A stretch of DNA of 64,000 nucleotides from Moniliophthora roreri (lineage: Eukaryota; Basidiomycota; Agaricomycetes; Agaricales; Marasmiaceae): the NCBI GenBank assembly GCA_001466705.2, contig LATX02000213.1:124001-188000 (forward strand), written 5' to 3'. The notes beneath the pieces were generated by a model, which saw nothing but the letters and a program-made list of their open reading frames with translations, did no database searches and was not told the DNA's origin. Positions 36,546 to 48,107 of the stretch are shown here, piece by piece. Within the stretch, counting starts at the first letter, position 1, and every line of letters begins with the position of its first letter. The position numbers were made by a program, and so were the translations under genes.

Positions 36546-37212
36546 CATGAGTTGTTATGATACATTTCCTTATTACTTTTACTCACATTCACATAGTGGC
36601 AGCACTGAATGGGGACCTATTTGAAAGAAAGCAAGAGGGATCCTGGTGTCAAAGGTATGTGTTCTGTTCTGACTGTGCTGTATGGAACAGGCCCATGAAG
36701 AAGCTTACTCAACCTTTAGGTAACTTACCATCATGCCAGAAGACATGCAATTGTTAATATCCTCAGACCTCAGAACCACTGCACATTATGTCAAGAGAAA
36801 GGTCCAGCATCTTGCCTGCAAGCTCAAGCTGTTCTTTGATGACAATCACAACACTCTGTTCCTGTGGGGTTATGGCTGGACAGCCTGACCTTGCTGCAAT
36901 GCAGTGGCTTCCACATTCAACACCCTCACATGTCAATTATAGAAGGTCTCATATGCATGGAATTGGTCATAGTGTATTGGTCAATGTAAAAGTACAGTAT
37001 ATCCACTCAAATGACTGAATAGAACATTCTTAGGTGTTATAATACCCTGTTCTAAAGGAGTGCACATTGGCCACCAGTCATCTTGAAGCAACTTACTTTT
37101 TGGTATGTCACCCTATTATCCACAGGCATTTGAGCTGATGTTGACAGCCTCCATCCTACTGCTAGCATGCTGGCAATATTCACCAAGAATGTAACAACAT
37201 GCTTAGTCTTTC

Positions 37213-37552
37213 CTAGTGATGTTGGGGGCTTGGCTCAAGCCCTAAAGCCAGGCCTAACTGAGCTGGGGCTCACAAGGCCAAGCCAAGCCCTACTGTAGAG
37301 CTTTGACTGGGCTCAGGGCTCAGGCTTGCATTTCTGAAAGCCTAAGCTCAGGGCTTGAGCTCTAGACAATATGATAGAAAGTGCAATCTGTGGCTGTAGG
37401 CAAGTAATACTCAAAAGCCCTGGCCTAAGCTGGGCCCTGCCTATGGCTCAGGCTTCTGGCAGCTCAAGGCTTGGGCTCAATGTTTGGTGAGCCTGAGCCC
37501 TCTCAAGCCAGGCCTAAGCCTGGGGCTTTGAGCTGAGCCAAGCCTGCAATAT
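37213..37552. repeat. imperfect GGCTCAGGC/AAGCCC palindromic low-complexity block
   Basis: Interspersed short words (GGCTCAGG, AAGCCCT, GGCCTAAGC, GAGCCTGAGCC) alternate with their reverse complements over about 340 bp. Related words recur near 39900-39960 and 40020-40065. This is non-coding repeat sequence. Confidence 0.65.
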
Positions 37553-39733
37553 CACCAGTCTTTCCAGACTCACAGCAGCCAAAATAGTGTGTTTACTCAA
37601 TTTCAATCAGATTTGCAATCATAGCTCATGATATATCTGTTCTGCCCTATAGTACATGCATTCACAATCCCTAGTCTCCTTGTTCCTCTGAGTCCCCACT
37701 AGAATCGCACCCTGTCTTAGATGTTAGTCCTATTGGGTGGTTTAATAGCTAACCAAATGTCTTTGTACTTACAAAATGTAAATATGTTGACTCACATGCT
37801 CCCTATTGCAATGAGAGCCAATACAATGACACCAAGAACCATTCTCAGAACAAGATGATGAAGTTGTTGGATGTGTTCTCTGTGATGAAGTTGTTGAATG
37901 TGCGCTCTGTGTTGATGATGTTGGTGATGCCTCTGCCTCTGGTCTGTTTCCTGCTGCATTCTAAATTAGTTCACATAACTTTCTGGATGTGTTCACAAGT
38001 GACATACTCTTTCAAATTCCCATATGGCTACTATCTGCATTGTTTCTTTGTGTTGTGCTTGTTGTTGTGTGGGAGAATGAGAAGAAATCCCTCTAGAAGG
38101 AATGACAAACAACTTGTAGGGGTGGTATCGGTATGCAGAAAGAGTCTTTTGGGATGGAATGTGTGGCATACTGTGACTCGAGATGTTGGGGATGTGTTCA
38201 AAGGTTGGGGTTGTTTCTCATTTTAAGTTTTTTTTTTTTACCCAGCACTATAATACCAAAAAGGAATGTGCCGAGAAAGAGATTAAATCCCTCATGTATG
38301 GGGGATCTAGAAGCTACTTATTCTGAAATATTTAAGTACTTATTCCCATGAGAAGGTCGGCAAGCCTCGGCTGGAAGCCTAGGCAATTGCTTAGGCTGGC
38401 TATATTGGCTGTTATTCCTGGTATGTGATCAGTTACATCATCTTGAAGGTCTCCGCCCCCCACCCCCTTTCCTTTTCAAAAATTTGGGTCTCAGACATGA
38501 CATTTTAGGTGCTCTGCTGGCACTACGGGAAATTTAAGGACAGCAGCCCATGGCACACCCTACACCATGTGGTTTTTAAATTCTACTTAAATTCAAATTT
38601 TCCCACTTTGCTAACTATTATACACATCTACATAATAGGAAGAGAGTAGCTAGATATCAAAAGATATATTATAGTATAAATCATATACTCAAAGCTAAAT
38701 TAAATACATATGAATAAATAGAAAGCTGAGAGAAGCCCAACAGCTTGACTCAATGCTAAGAGTCTCAGATATGCAGCTGTAACAGGACCCCCAGCCAAGC
38801 GACTCCAGCCGAGACCATAATGATATGCAGTCCCAATCTAGTTTAAACAATTTAAAGAGTAACATTAAACTTGCCCAAATATGCAGACTTCTTTTGGCTT
38901 GTTGCCTAGAGAAGAATCAACTGTGTGTCGAGAAGAAATTTTTTAAGATTGTGCATGAGATTCATAATTCTTGCTCAATCAGATGGCACTATAGAATTAA
39001 TGTATCCTCTCAAACTAAGAATCTAGTTCTCTGAACTTGTTGTCCTGTTGGACTCAAGCTCTTTTTTAGGACTATCATTATAAAGGCCCATTTAAGGCTT
39101 CTGGGAGGAGCCGAAGCTGTCAATTAACACAGCAAGATGATGATCGGACTATATTGCACTTCACCCTGTGATGTGCCTGAACCCATAGAGAAGAACATTG
39201 CGGCAATATTGTAACTCCAGTCAAGTAAAGCCATTAATAGAAATTTTACATAAGAAACTATATTACAGCACAGCACATGTATGTAAAGATTTTCTAGAGT
39301 TGCCCATGAGTTTAAGGAATGACAGCGAAGAATGCAAACTCAATAAGGTAAAGAATCTTCACCAAACCCTGCCAACACCATGACTAGATCCCATTAAAAT
39401 GAGATATTCTTTAAGACATTGGCATAACAAGCAAAGTATAATAAAGAACAGTTACATGTCTGCAACCATTCTCACCCATATTATAATCATGGTAGAAGGA
39501 GTGCAGTGGATGATGATACCAGTTGCAATGTGACTGACATGTTGGCATGTGCATGTGACACATCAGTCAATGAATCCAAAATGCTAGATATGTAGGATAA
39601 AGAGCACAGTAGAGTATGGTCACTATCAGTGAGCAATAGATATAATGTTCTTGCATTCTTCTCCTTCCTCAAGGGTGTATGAAGGTGCTGAAGAAGGCCA
39701 TGTCCACAGTCATTAGTGTTGCATGGGCTCAGG

Positions 39734-39896
39734 CATCAGCAAAAACTGTAGTGCTATAATGGGTTACCTGGGGTTTATAGTCCACCTGCAGGGTATTATG
39801 ACCCTTAAAACCAGTTATAACCCCCACAAACCAGGCCACAACCAGGTTATAATCCCTCTAGAGCTAGGCTATAGCACTTTCTGGTTTTTGCTGATG
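39734..39896. repeat. MITE-like inverted-repeat element
   Basis: The left arm at 39734-39758 (CATCAGCAAAAAC, then AGTGCTATA) pairs with the right arm at 39870-39896, whose reverse complement is CATCAGCAAAAACCAGAAAG followed by TGCTATA. Inner parts (ACCTGG near 39765 and CCAGGTTATAA near 39843) also pair loosely. It is about 163 bp long with no coding capacity, set between GGCTCAGG-type repeats. A stem-loop transposon relic is the simplest reading. Confidence 0.5.
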
Positions 39897-40518
39897 GGCC
39901 CAGAGCCATGGGCTGGCCTGAGCCAGCCCTACTTGAGCCTGAGCCAATTAAGGACAATGACATGGTGGTACTGCAGATATAGGTAGTATAGTCAACCTAT
40001 TTCTACCTATTTTACTTGCAGTGCTCATGAGCCATGGCCCAAGCCTGAGCCAGGCCTGAGCCTATGCAACACTAACAGCCATGAAAAAGATATAAGGGAA
40101 CTGGGATACAGATGTGAGTCCCAAAGTTCTGTACTTAAAAAACAACTCACTCAAGCAATTCATATCAGCATGACATTTGACACTGCCTTCAATGCACCTG
40201 CCAGCATTCCAATCAGTTGCATCTGGAGCAATCCTGAACTGGTGACTTCTCTCTCTAGCAGAGGCATCATAGACTTGGAGTGTGGTTGTGACACTTGCAC
40301 TGCTGAACATATACTTCCACCAGCTGCAGAAAGTATGTCAACCTTCAATATATGAGATCCCAGGATATACTTGTTGTCAATTGGTGATTTGGGAGATTGT
40401 GAGAAGTCAGATCAATTGTCCATCAGTAAGGGTAGGTACAGGTTTTATAGTAGGTTTTATGTTTTATGTATGAAATATGTATGTAGATTGGCAATTTATA
40501 TGAGATGAAACTGAGAGA

Positions 40519-41736
40519 CGAGACATGTGAGATAAATATGAGAAAGGCTGAAATGAGTCCGAGGATGCCAAAACGCTATTTCACGACAATACTCACTCTC
40601 ACAGAAAAATGATACCTAGTCAAAGAAATACAATGCAACAAAGGGGATCCTAAATCCCTTAATATATTTTCAAGCACACACAATTGTGGATGCTCATGGT
40701 GCCTTACCGAGGCTTGCTTCAAGGACTGGACAAGGAAAGAGCCTATTGCTAAACAAAAGCATTTCGTCAATTCCAAGACTGGACTGGAACCACCCGAAAA
40801 AGGAACGTCTGACCCAAGTAACCTTCAAGCCGGTAGGTCTTGATTCTCCCGAGCATTCACCAAACCGATAATCATGTACACAGTTAACGAGATGATGACA
40901 GTTCCACTGGCAGTGGACTCCTTGGACCTAGAAGGGCCCCCAAGCATACCTGGGGTGTGGCCATTTTGGATGGAAGGGTAGATGTATTCGCCGCCTAAGG
41001 ATGAATGGCATGTGGCGCCATATTTGTACTACAATTGGAAACCAGAGTCAGACGAACGCGTCGCCGAGCTTGCAGCCAGTGCATTCGATACTCGAGGAGG
41101 GGCGGTTTGGGGCTGCATCATACTATGATTGGCTTGACGAATGCATCAAGAGGTTGGGCTGGCGATGCGATACGGTTTCATGGGGAAAATTCACAGTGTA
41201 GGCGAGTTTGAGGTCGTCCAGGAGTCAATTCACTGCAGTACAAGCCTGATGGTTTTCCTCGGTTCAAATATTGATAAATCATGATAGTTCTTCGTAAATC
41301 TTCTTTGCATTCGTCTTCAAAGGCAATACCCATTATGAATATACTTAAATAAAGTAGACAGAGTGAAAATGTTACTCACCAGCCCATTGCTCGAGTTCAG
41401 AAACATCAAGATTTAATCCTTGAATTCCAGAACGAACATTAAGCAAGTAGAGTAGGATACGCTATGGGATTCCAATATTTTTCATGAGGTCTCTCCAGAC
41501 GAGGGAAGAACCAGCTTGTATGAGTGAGAATAATTAGTCAGATGATAGATAGAAAGGCAACTTCTGTCAAGCCATCATCAGTCTCCAGCTCAACTCATCA
41601 GCTTTTCTTTGCGACCCTTTTAACTGCTGCTGTTTATCTATCCGCAGCAAGTGTCTAGCGGACTCATCAGTGCGATATTGTGTCTGATTCTCTGCTTCGA
41701 GCCCTTTTGTTTCAAAAGCAACTCACCAACTCCACC
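40519..41736. other. spacer, unrecognised short coding-like fragments
   Basis: CpG content returns to normal. Around 40985-41130 a frame reads KDEWHVAPYLYYNWKPESDE and VAELAASAF, which looks protein-like but is bounded by stops; I cannot assign it. The F-box gene promoter should lie at the right end. Confidence 0.35.
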
Positions 41737-43338
41737 ATGGACACGAATTCCGACACTCAAACACAACCAACCCCATTGTGTAGTCGCGATTCGGAACTTC
41801 AAAAGCTCTTTCGTAGCGGCATTACATCCTCCAATCGTCCTAGCATTATCCAATTCCTGATCGACGCAGAGGCGGATTTGAAGGCTTACCAAAACGAGAT
41901 TTTTAAGCTCAAAGCGGCTATGGTGTCCCTGGAGAACAAACGAAATGGTCTGAAGAAGAAGATAGCGAAATACCGTACCCTACTATCCCCGATTCACCGA
42001 ATGCCAAACGAAATTCTAGAAATCGTCTTTGCATTTGCTTGCGAAGAGAATTGGATGCGAAAGTTATGCCGCGCTCCGGCTCTCATCCTCTCGAAAACCT
42101 GTGGACGGTGGAGAGAGATCGCGTTGAGCACGCCATCGTTGTGGTCGTCGATCTGCATTGATTTTGGTGATTGGAATAGAGACTATCAGATCCTGAACGG
42201 TCTCACACGCCTTTTCTTGGACCGCTCTAGAGCATCGTCCTTGAAAATCATATTAGACTTTAACGACGAGGATATCAAAGGCTATGCAGTGCTGATAATG
42301 AAGGCAATGGTTCGTCATTCAAACCGTTGGAAAGATTTAGAGCTTCGTCGGATCCAACAAGGTGTCATTGGGCACGCCGTGTTTCATCCTCTCAGAGGAT
42401 CCCTCACCGTGCTCTCGCATCTGACCATAACTGGAACCCCACTAGAGACTTCACCGGATTTTTCTTGTGACTTGTTCGGTGTTTGTCCGTCTCTCACCTC
42501 CCTTGCTCTGGAACCCGGATTTACTCTCACAACCCATTGCCCGCTACCATGGAGCCAAATAAGGTCACTCCGCCTACAGATGTGCTATGGCGGTGATGGA
42601 TTACAATCGTTTGCACTGGCAAGGAACGTTCAAAGGCTGGAAATTGACCAGTTTGGTGGAGGAAGTCCATATTTGGGGGACTACATCATTTCCACAGTCC
42701 AGAAACTCATTGTAGTTGTTTTGCGTTCGAATGAATTTTCCTGCATAATGGAGAGTACGACGCTCAGTCAATTATCATCCCTTCAAGTTTCAGGTTGCAA
42801 AACAAGCCCACTCAGCACTTGGCAACAATGGGATCAGAAATGTATCACGGACTTCCTGCATCGGTCATCATGCACACTCACCTCACTTTCCTTGAAGTGG
42901 GTACCCATCACAGACATCCAGACCATCGATCTACTCCAGAAAGTGCCTACGTTGACGAGACTTCACATCGAGGAGTACCGTTCCGGAGAAAGCAGGAATA
43001 AAATTGTTACGCGAAAACTACTCGACGAGATCTCCTTTGATCATGAAAATGCCACGACCTCGACCCGCTTCCTTCCTAAACTCACGGATATCACACTCAT
43101 CGCCCACGCATCTGGGTTAGACCACGAAGCCCTTTCAAGGGCCATATCGTCGAGATGGATTCAAGATTCTATATACGAAGGAGAGGCCGGCATTGGCTGC
43201 ATAACCAAAGTCAATATCGTCCTACTGGCCAGAAAATCTGAAGATCGTGAAGAGGAGGTTGGGAAGGCATTGGAATCAGATCTACGGTGGATGGAAGCAG
43301 CGGGCGCTCGGTTGATAGTATCAACCCGTTTTATTTGA
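41737..43338 (+). CDS. F-box/LRR protein, intact member of a local family
   Basis: Intronless, 533 codons from the first ATG (MDTNSDTQTQ); the frame upstream is open but starts with GTG. A coiled helix (EIFKLKAAMVSLENKRNGLK) precedes the F-box (SPIHRMPNEILEIVFAFACE, LSKTCGRWREIALSTPSLW). The rest is LRR-like: LTVLSHLTITGTPLE, PWSQIRSLRLQM, LSQLSSLQVSGCKT, TLTSLSLKWVPITD, and the family C-terminus DLRWMEAAGARLIVST. F-box proteins recruit targets to SCF ubiquitin ligases; the target is unknown. Broken relatives lie at 30.8, 51.1 and 57.5-58.9 kb. Confidence 0.88.
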   Translation: MDTNSDTQTQPTPLCSRDSELQKLFRSGITSSNRPSIIQFLIDAEADLKAYQNEIFKLKAAMVSLENKRNGLKKKIAKYRTLLSPIHRMPNEILEIVFAFACEENWMRKLCRAPALILSKTCGRWREIALSTPSLWSSICIDFGDWNRDYQILNGLTRLFLDRSRASSLKIILDFNDEDIKGYAVLIMKAMVRHSNRWKDLELRRIQQGVIGHAVFHPLRGSLTVLSHLTITGTPLETSPDFSCDLFGVCPSLTSLALEPGFTLTTHCPLPWSQIRSLRLQMCYGGDGLQSFALARNVQRLEIDQFGGGSPYLGDYIISTVQKLIVVVLRSNEFSCIMESTTLSQLSSLQVSGCKTSPLSTWQQWDQKCITDFLHRSSCTLTSLSLKWVPITDIQTIDLLQKVPTLTRLHIEEYRSGESRNKIVTRKLLDEISFDHENATTSTRFLPKLTDITLIAHASGLDHEALSRAISSRWIQDSIYEGEAGIGCITKVNIVLLARKSEDREEEVGKALESDLRWMEAAGARLIVSTRFI

Positions 43339-43491
43339 CGGGATCCATTTTATCCCATCATAGGCATGCTTTGCAGAAGAGCTGGAGTATATTCATTGGC
43401 TAAAGTACATCTATAGTCTATATGCAACAGGTATATTAGAGAGATGCGTATCCAATGTAGAGTAATTGTATAAGCAAAAGCAACGTGTATA

Positions 43492-44892
43492 TCAAGCAAA
43501 CCACGCCGTCAAGCCATCATACACTAAAAACACTATCCCACTACTCGGAATTGCACGCGCCATCGTCATTCCACATCCCGAGTACAGTCCATTTAGCCCA
43601 TGTGTTGAGTAGATCTTGGTGAAAGTCTGGACGAACGAGCTAGGTGGTAAAGGTACTGATATCTTGGGCAGGGACGAAGCTCTCGCTACGGTTGAAGTCC
43701 ACATCGTCCGCGTATGGTAATCCCGCTTTTGTATCCCTGAAGCAGCACCAGCAGTCGATGTTGACCACTCCTTAGCAGCTTTCACACTACTAGCTCTGAA
43801 TTCGCGCAACTCCTCCTGAGTCTGCATCGCACTCTTGACTGTATCGGCGGGATACAGCGCTGCGACACATATAGCGCCTGAGATGGCGCCTGCTAGTGCA
43901 GACTCCCATGGGAGTAGTGTATCCGAGGTATTTTTGGGGCGACGAGCACGCAGGGCGCGAGCAAACCACTCCTTAGTGGCGAACCATACTGCGGTTCCGC
44001 CTGTTTCGCGGAGTACAGTTCCGGTGTGGCCTAACCAGAGACCGCGGACGCCGTGAGCTTGGATTATGTTTCGTACGATGGATAATGGACCTGGTGGGCG
44101 AGACGATGGGTTGGGGTGATTCTGAACATTCGGTACGGGTAATGGGCTGAACGTTGGGGAGGGTGAGTTGACGCCGACTTTGAGTTCTGCAATGGCTTTG
44201 GGTGGAACGTGTACTATCGGAGGTACACGAGCAGGTGTGTGGGAATTCATCATCTGAACTTGGAGCTTGCACTTTACAAGTTCTATCGGTGTTCTGCGGA
44301 GGTTTTGTGAGTTTTCTTTGGTGTAGTCATTACCAAGAATTGCATAGGGCGCACAAAATAAAGCTCGTCACCGCGCCAGCACCAGCTGCAGCGAGACATA
44401 ATTGGGATATGGTTAAATTCGGACCTTGGGATGCGTTGTAGCGACGTATCACGTTTTGAAAGTATGAATAGGCCACGAAGACTGCAGCTGTTTCGGCCAT
44501 AGAGCCCACAAGCGGAACCGGTAATCCCTTACAAAGAAGTTATTTGCAAGTTGAATGACAGAAACTGGAGCAGTTACTCACGCGATAGAGACCTCTCACT
44601 CCTTCCTCGTTCCATGTCTTTACAAGACAATCTACTGGACCTTTAAACGTTGGTTGACCGTCGGAAAGTAGCTGGGATTGAAGACGGACTTTGGCCAAGT
44701 CAAAAGGATATTCAAAACCCTCCGAGACCATTCCTGCAATCTTTTTCAAACTTGTCAGTACACTTTTAAGGAGTCTAAGAGATCAATACCTACACTTCCG
44801 AATGCAACATCCTGCACTGCGGCTTTCACAGTCATGACCACAGGCTCATCATCTTCGAAGACAGATTCTGGTAATCTGCCATCCGAGTGCAT
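43492..44892 (-). CDS. mitochondrial carrier, ornithine/arginine type (ARG11/ORT1-like)
   Basis: Start MHSDGRLPESVFEDDEP. Three carrier repeats each show the Px[DE]xx[KR] signature: YPFDLAKVRLQSQ, TPIELVKCKLQVQ and YPADTVKSAMQTQ. Each repeat has its partner helix, e.g. GVRGLWLGHTGTVLRETGG and GLNGLYSGCGMTMARAIPSS. The second signature (PIELVKCKLQVQ) is typical of fungal ornithine carriers, which exchange ornithine for H+ or arginine across the inner mitochondrial membrane, linking arginine synthesis to the cytosol. The long proline-rich loop between repeats 2 and 3 (VNSPSPTFSPLPVPN) is longer than usual. Introns separate the first repeat exons between 44254 and 44810. Confidence 0.88.
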
Positions 44893-45481
44893 TCTTCACG
44901 TATTTCAAGGAATAGAGACAGACCAGTGCATGGTAAGTAAAGCAGGTTGACAATATTATTTTTTTCTCTGACGCGTCCCGGCAGCAATCATGCCGACAGT
45001 CGCGTGATATGCTGGCCCATCATGTGACTGACGCGACGCAAGTCGCGACGGCATTTTCGGGTCTTCTGAGCAACTCGCGATGACCCGAGCAGCGGCGAAA
45101 TATCGTTCCGCGACTTTACTCCACCCTCCATTGATTTACCTCCATTTGGCCGCACTAGCATACCTGCTTCCTGAGCACAATTTTCTTATCTTTCGGAATC
45201 TGTGACGTCGGCATATTAGGATTGATCTCAGCAGCACCTTGAAGCCCCACATGAGATATATAACGGTGTGAAGAAATTTTGAAAAGGTACCCCAGATCAG
45301 TGCGATGACGAAGTTGGCTGAGCTCTTATTAGCGATGGATGCGGAATTGAATAGCATTGATTAGCTTCTGTCGTAGAGCCTGACTCGAGGTAGCCCATAT
45401 CTTATAGACGGTAGTACGCGTCCAACGTTTACTGTGCCAAAACTTCAGGGGTCGTTCTGAAAAAGGCAACTGGTGATTTCA
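44893..45481. other. intergenic region, possible tiny minus-strand ORF
   Basis: GC-rich with repeated GTCGCGAC-type words near 45000-45115. A minus-strand ATG at 45357 opens MLFNSASIANKSSANFVIAL, then after a possible intron GGAAEINPNMPTSQIPKD, about 50 residues in total; it could be a small single-pass membrane protein but no family is recognised. Confidence 0.3.
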
Positions 45482-45489
45482 TGACGTCA
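45482..45489. promoter_or_regulatory. palindromic CRE/ATF-type site TGACGTCA
   Basis: A perfect TGACGTCA lies 131 bp upstream of the polyol dehydrogenase start. This is the consensus for ATF/CREB bZIP factors; in fungi Atf1-type factors control stress genes, which would fit a polyol-metabolism gene. Binding is inferred. Confidence 0.55.
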
Positions 45490-45524
45490 AGTTGCGAATT
45501 TCCGTCACGAACCTCCGGCGCACC

Positions 45525-45530
45525 TATAAA
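45525..45530 (+). promoter_or_regulatory. TATA box of polyol dehydrogenase gene
   Basis: TATAAA sits 90 bp before the ATG at 45620 and 36 bp after the TGACGTCA palindrome, followed by a pyrimidine-rich leader. Confidence 0.6.
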
Positions 45531-45619
45531 GCCCAAGCTCGGGTTTTCGTTCTTTTCAACTCTCTTGTCCTCCTCCATCATCAGTATATCCGCTTTGATA
45601 TCTATATACTTGCCTCAAC

Positions 45620-47081
45620 ATGCCTCAAGGAACCATGAAAGCGCTCTACTACAGCGCAGTAAGTACAAACGTCCTTATCACATTCTTCTTCGGGGTACTC
45701 ATCCCGACTTTTTAGCCCAGGCAGTTTGAAATCAAGCAAGTTCCCATTCCTCAAATCGGCGACGACGATGTTCTGTTGAAAGGTATATTTTACGCCTTTA
45801 TCTGGTAGGAATGGATGCTGATTGTCATGTATAGTTACATGTTGTGGTATGTCTTGGATGCGACATTCCTGGTTTGAGCTCGCTATTGACAGTTTTGCTA
45901 TCAGGCGTTTGTGGTACCGATGGACATATTCACGAAGGTAAGCCAACTGGCCTTTCTGAATCAGTACCTATCAAGCTTATCACGAATTACAGGCGAATTC
46001 ATCTCCAAGTTCCCTGTAAGAGACCACGCCCTTTGTGTGCCTGAACACTGACCAAGGGCGATTTTAGCTGATTCCTGGACATGAAGCGATCGGAACTGTT
46101 GTTGAAATGGGCAAGAACGTGAAGGGCTTTGAGATGGGTGACCGTTGTGTCGCTGATGTCGGCACAACTGTACGTTGATTCTCGCTCGCATCTGGAGACG
46201 TGCTAACCTGTTTCCTCAGTGCGGCAACTGCTTCTACTGCAGGCGCGGTACGTCTTTGATGTGTGAAAGCTTTGGTGCTGCTGGTGTCACCAGAGACGGC
46301 GGATTCGCCGAATACATCCTCTAGTAAGTTTCATTCATCTTCCTCTGTTACTACTGCTAATCTCGAATGCTTAGCCACCAGAGCAAGCTCTACAAGATCA
46401 AAAACCTAACAGACGAGGAATCCACTCTCCTTGAACCCGCTGCTTGCGCTATTCACGGTCTCGACAAACTCAACCCGCCTGTCGGTATCGAAGTCTTGCT
46501 GATGGGCGCCGGGCCTACTGGCCTCATTCTCGCTCAGCTGCTCAAACTAAACGGTGCCTCCCGCGTCGTTATCGCAGCCAACAAGGGTATCAAGATGGAT
46601 ATTGCTAAAGATCTCGACGCCGCAGACGAGTACATCGAGTTGGACCGACAGAACCCCGAGGCTCAGTGGCAAAAGTTGAAGGAAGACAACCCCTATGGTT
46701 TCGACGTCGTCGTTGAGGCCACCGGTGTCGAAAAGCTAGCCAATGAAGCGATCAACTACGTAAGAAGGGGAGGAACCTTGATGATTTACGGTGTATACGA
46801 GAACAAGGCTCTCGTTCACTGGCCACCTTCAAAGATCTTTGGAGATGAAATCAGAGTGAGTATTCTTCGCCTCCCAGATACAATACAGATGCTCACCCAT
46901 TTTGTAGATCATCGGCTCCTTCTCGCAGACTTTCTGCTTCCCGCGTGCTGTTGCCTACCTTGACAGTGGCAAGGTCAGAGTCAAGGGTATGGTCACCGAC
47001 GTGTACAAGCTCGAAGACTTCCAGGCCGCCCTCGACAAGATGAATAGCCGTAAAGCGTTGAAGATTGCCATCAAGCCCTAG
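45620..47081 (+). CDS. Zn-dependent medium-chain alcohol (polyol) dehydrogenase
   Basis: Start [13 protein letters not shown], then short exons. Catalytic zinc region [14 protein letters not shown] and [16 protein letters not shown]; structural zinc Cys cluster [18 protein letters not shown](P)-binding [20 protein letters not shown]; late segments [20 protein letters not shown] and [20 protein letters not shown]. This is the MDR sorbitol/arabinitol-type family, oxidising sugar alcohols to ketoses or the reverse. The strand-end Ser/Ala after the Rossmann motif (VVIAANKG) lacks the usual Asp, which may favour NADP or a different polyol; the exact substrate is not readable. The last part ([17 protein letters not shown]) is the usual C-terminal helix. 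Confidence 0.88.
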
Positions 47082-47252
47082 AGGCGGATCCTTCCACTTT
47101 CCGATTTTCTTCTGCATGTTGAGGATCAAATATTTAACGTTCTATATGTATTCCATCCACCAGCGCAATTGTACACATAGACATCACTCACTGTCAATAA
47201 CAATCTCACACGAGTGCAAACATAATGGTATTCCTGACGAAAGGCACTGTGT

Positions 47253-48107
47253 CTAAACTTTCTTCCTGTCAGAAGGTATCCGTCTCCATAGATTCCGGTA
47301 AGCCAAAATGCAGGCCGCCGAGAATATTCCCCATGGTGGAAAGAGCCAGCCCAACTTCCACGTCAAGCCTGCCTGTCTATGCAGCTTGAGAACGAGAGCA
47401 TCGACCTTGGTTTCCAATTCTTCTCGGCTACCTGAATTGTCAACAACTTCGTCTGCATAACCAAGCTTCACGTCGATATCTAGCTGGGAATTGAGCCGGG
47501 ATGAAGCCTCTTCAGAAGAAGAATTGTCTCGAGCCATAAGTCGTTGGAGTTGAGTTGACTTTGGGCTAAGAGTAAGAATATAGATGAGCACCTTTTATTA
47601 TATTCTGTCCAAGAAAAAAAAAAAAAGGCCTACACGCACCAATACACCAACACTACCCCCCAAACCCATCTCCACAGCCTACTCTCCACAAGCAGCGGTA
47701 TATCCAAAACACACATCTTCTCCCCACTCAACCAATACTTGACCACCTCCTTGAACATTGCCCATCTCACAGCCGGATGTACAATCCCATTCAACTGCTT
47801 TCTCTTTGTTTCATCATTAAAAATGATTGAACCCAATTTCTTTCTGTCGAGTGTTCCGTCTGGAAACAAGATATCTTGTCCGAATACAGAGACGATACGT
47901 TTGAGAGCAGGTGTTCCTGGTTCGACGACTTGGCGTGCGAGGATATCGGCGTCGATGAGGGGTATGTGATGTTTGGTTTGGAGGAGGGAGGAGACGGTGG
48001 ATTTGCCTGTGGCGATTCCTCCTGTGAGTCCGATTACTTTTATGTGTTTTTTTTCAGTAGGTGCTTGCTCTTTTCGAGAAAAAGAAAAGGGTGATTTCAC
48101 CTAGCAT
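47253..48107 (-). CDS. CAB5: dephospho-CoA kinase
   Basis: Catalyses the last step of coenzyme A synthesis, phosphorylating dephospho-CoA. The long frame has no ATG of its own. A 7-nt first exon (48107-48101, ATGCTAG), an intron at 48100-48037, exon 48036-47640 and exon 47565-47253 give 238 codons starting MLVIGLTGGIATGKST, which contains the P-loop. Further family marks are HHIPLIDADILARQVVEPG, LDRKKLGSIIFND, LNGIVHPAVRWAM, VLDIPLLVESRLW and LQRLMARD. The C-terminus adds a hydrophobic segment (GWLFPPWGIFSAACILAY) seen in several eukaryotic versions, suggesting membrane attachment, probably mitochondrial. The strong donor GTGCGT at 47639 links VYC to PKSTQLQRL. Confidence 0.9.

Larger units (their letters stand above)
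36526..40518. repeat. CpG-depleted repeat island, likely a decayed methylated transposon
   Basis: No CG dinucleotide occurs between about 36526 and 37703, nor between about 39328 and 40518, whereas flanking genes have several per 100 bp. The middle (37704-39327) has only scattered CGs. TG and CA are abundant, as expected from deamination of methylated CpG. There is no long reading frame and no recognised transposase, reverse transcriptase or intact terminal repeat. The segment TGTAACAGGACCCCC near 38778 could be an LTR edge, but no partner was found. Confidence 0.75.

Noticed and set aside
38770..39060. Possible solo LTR starting TGTAACAGGACC
   Set aside because: No matching second repeat, target-site duplication or clear CA end was found by eye.
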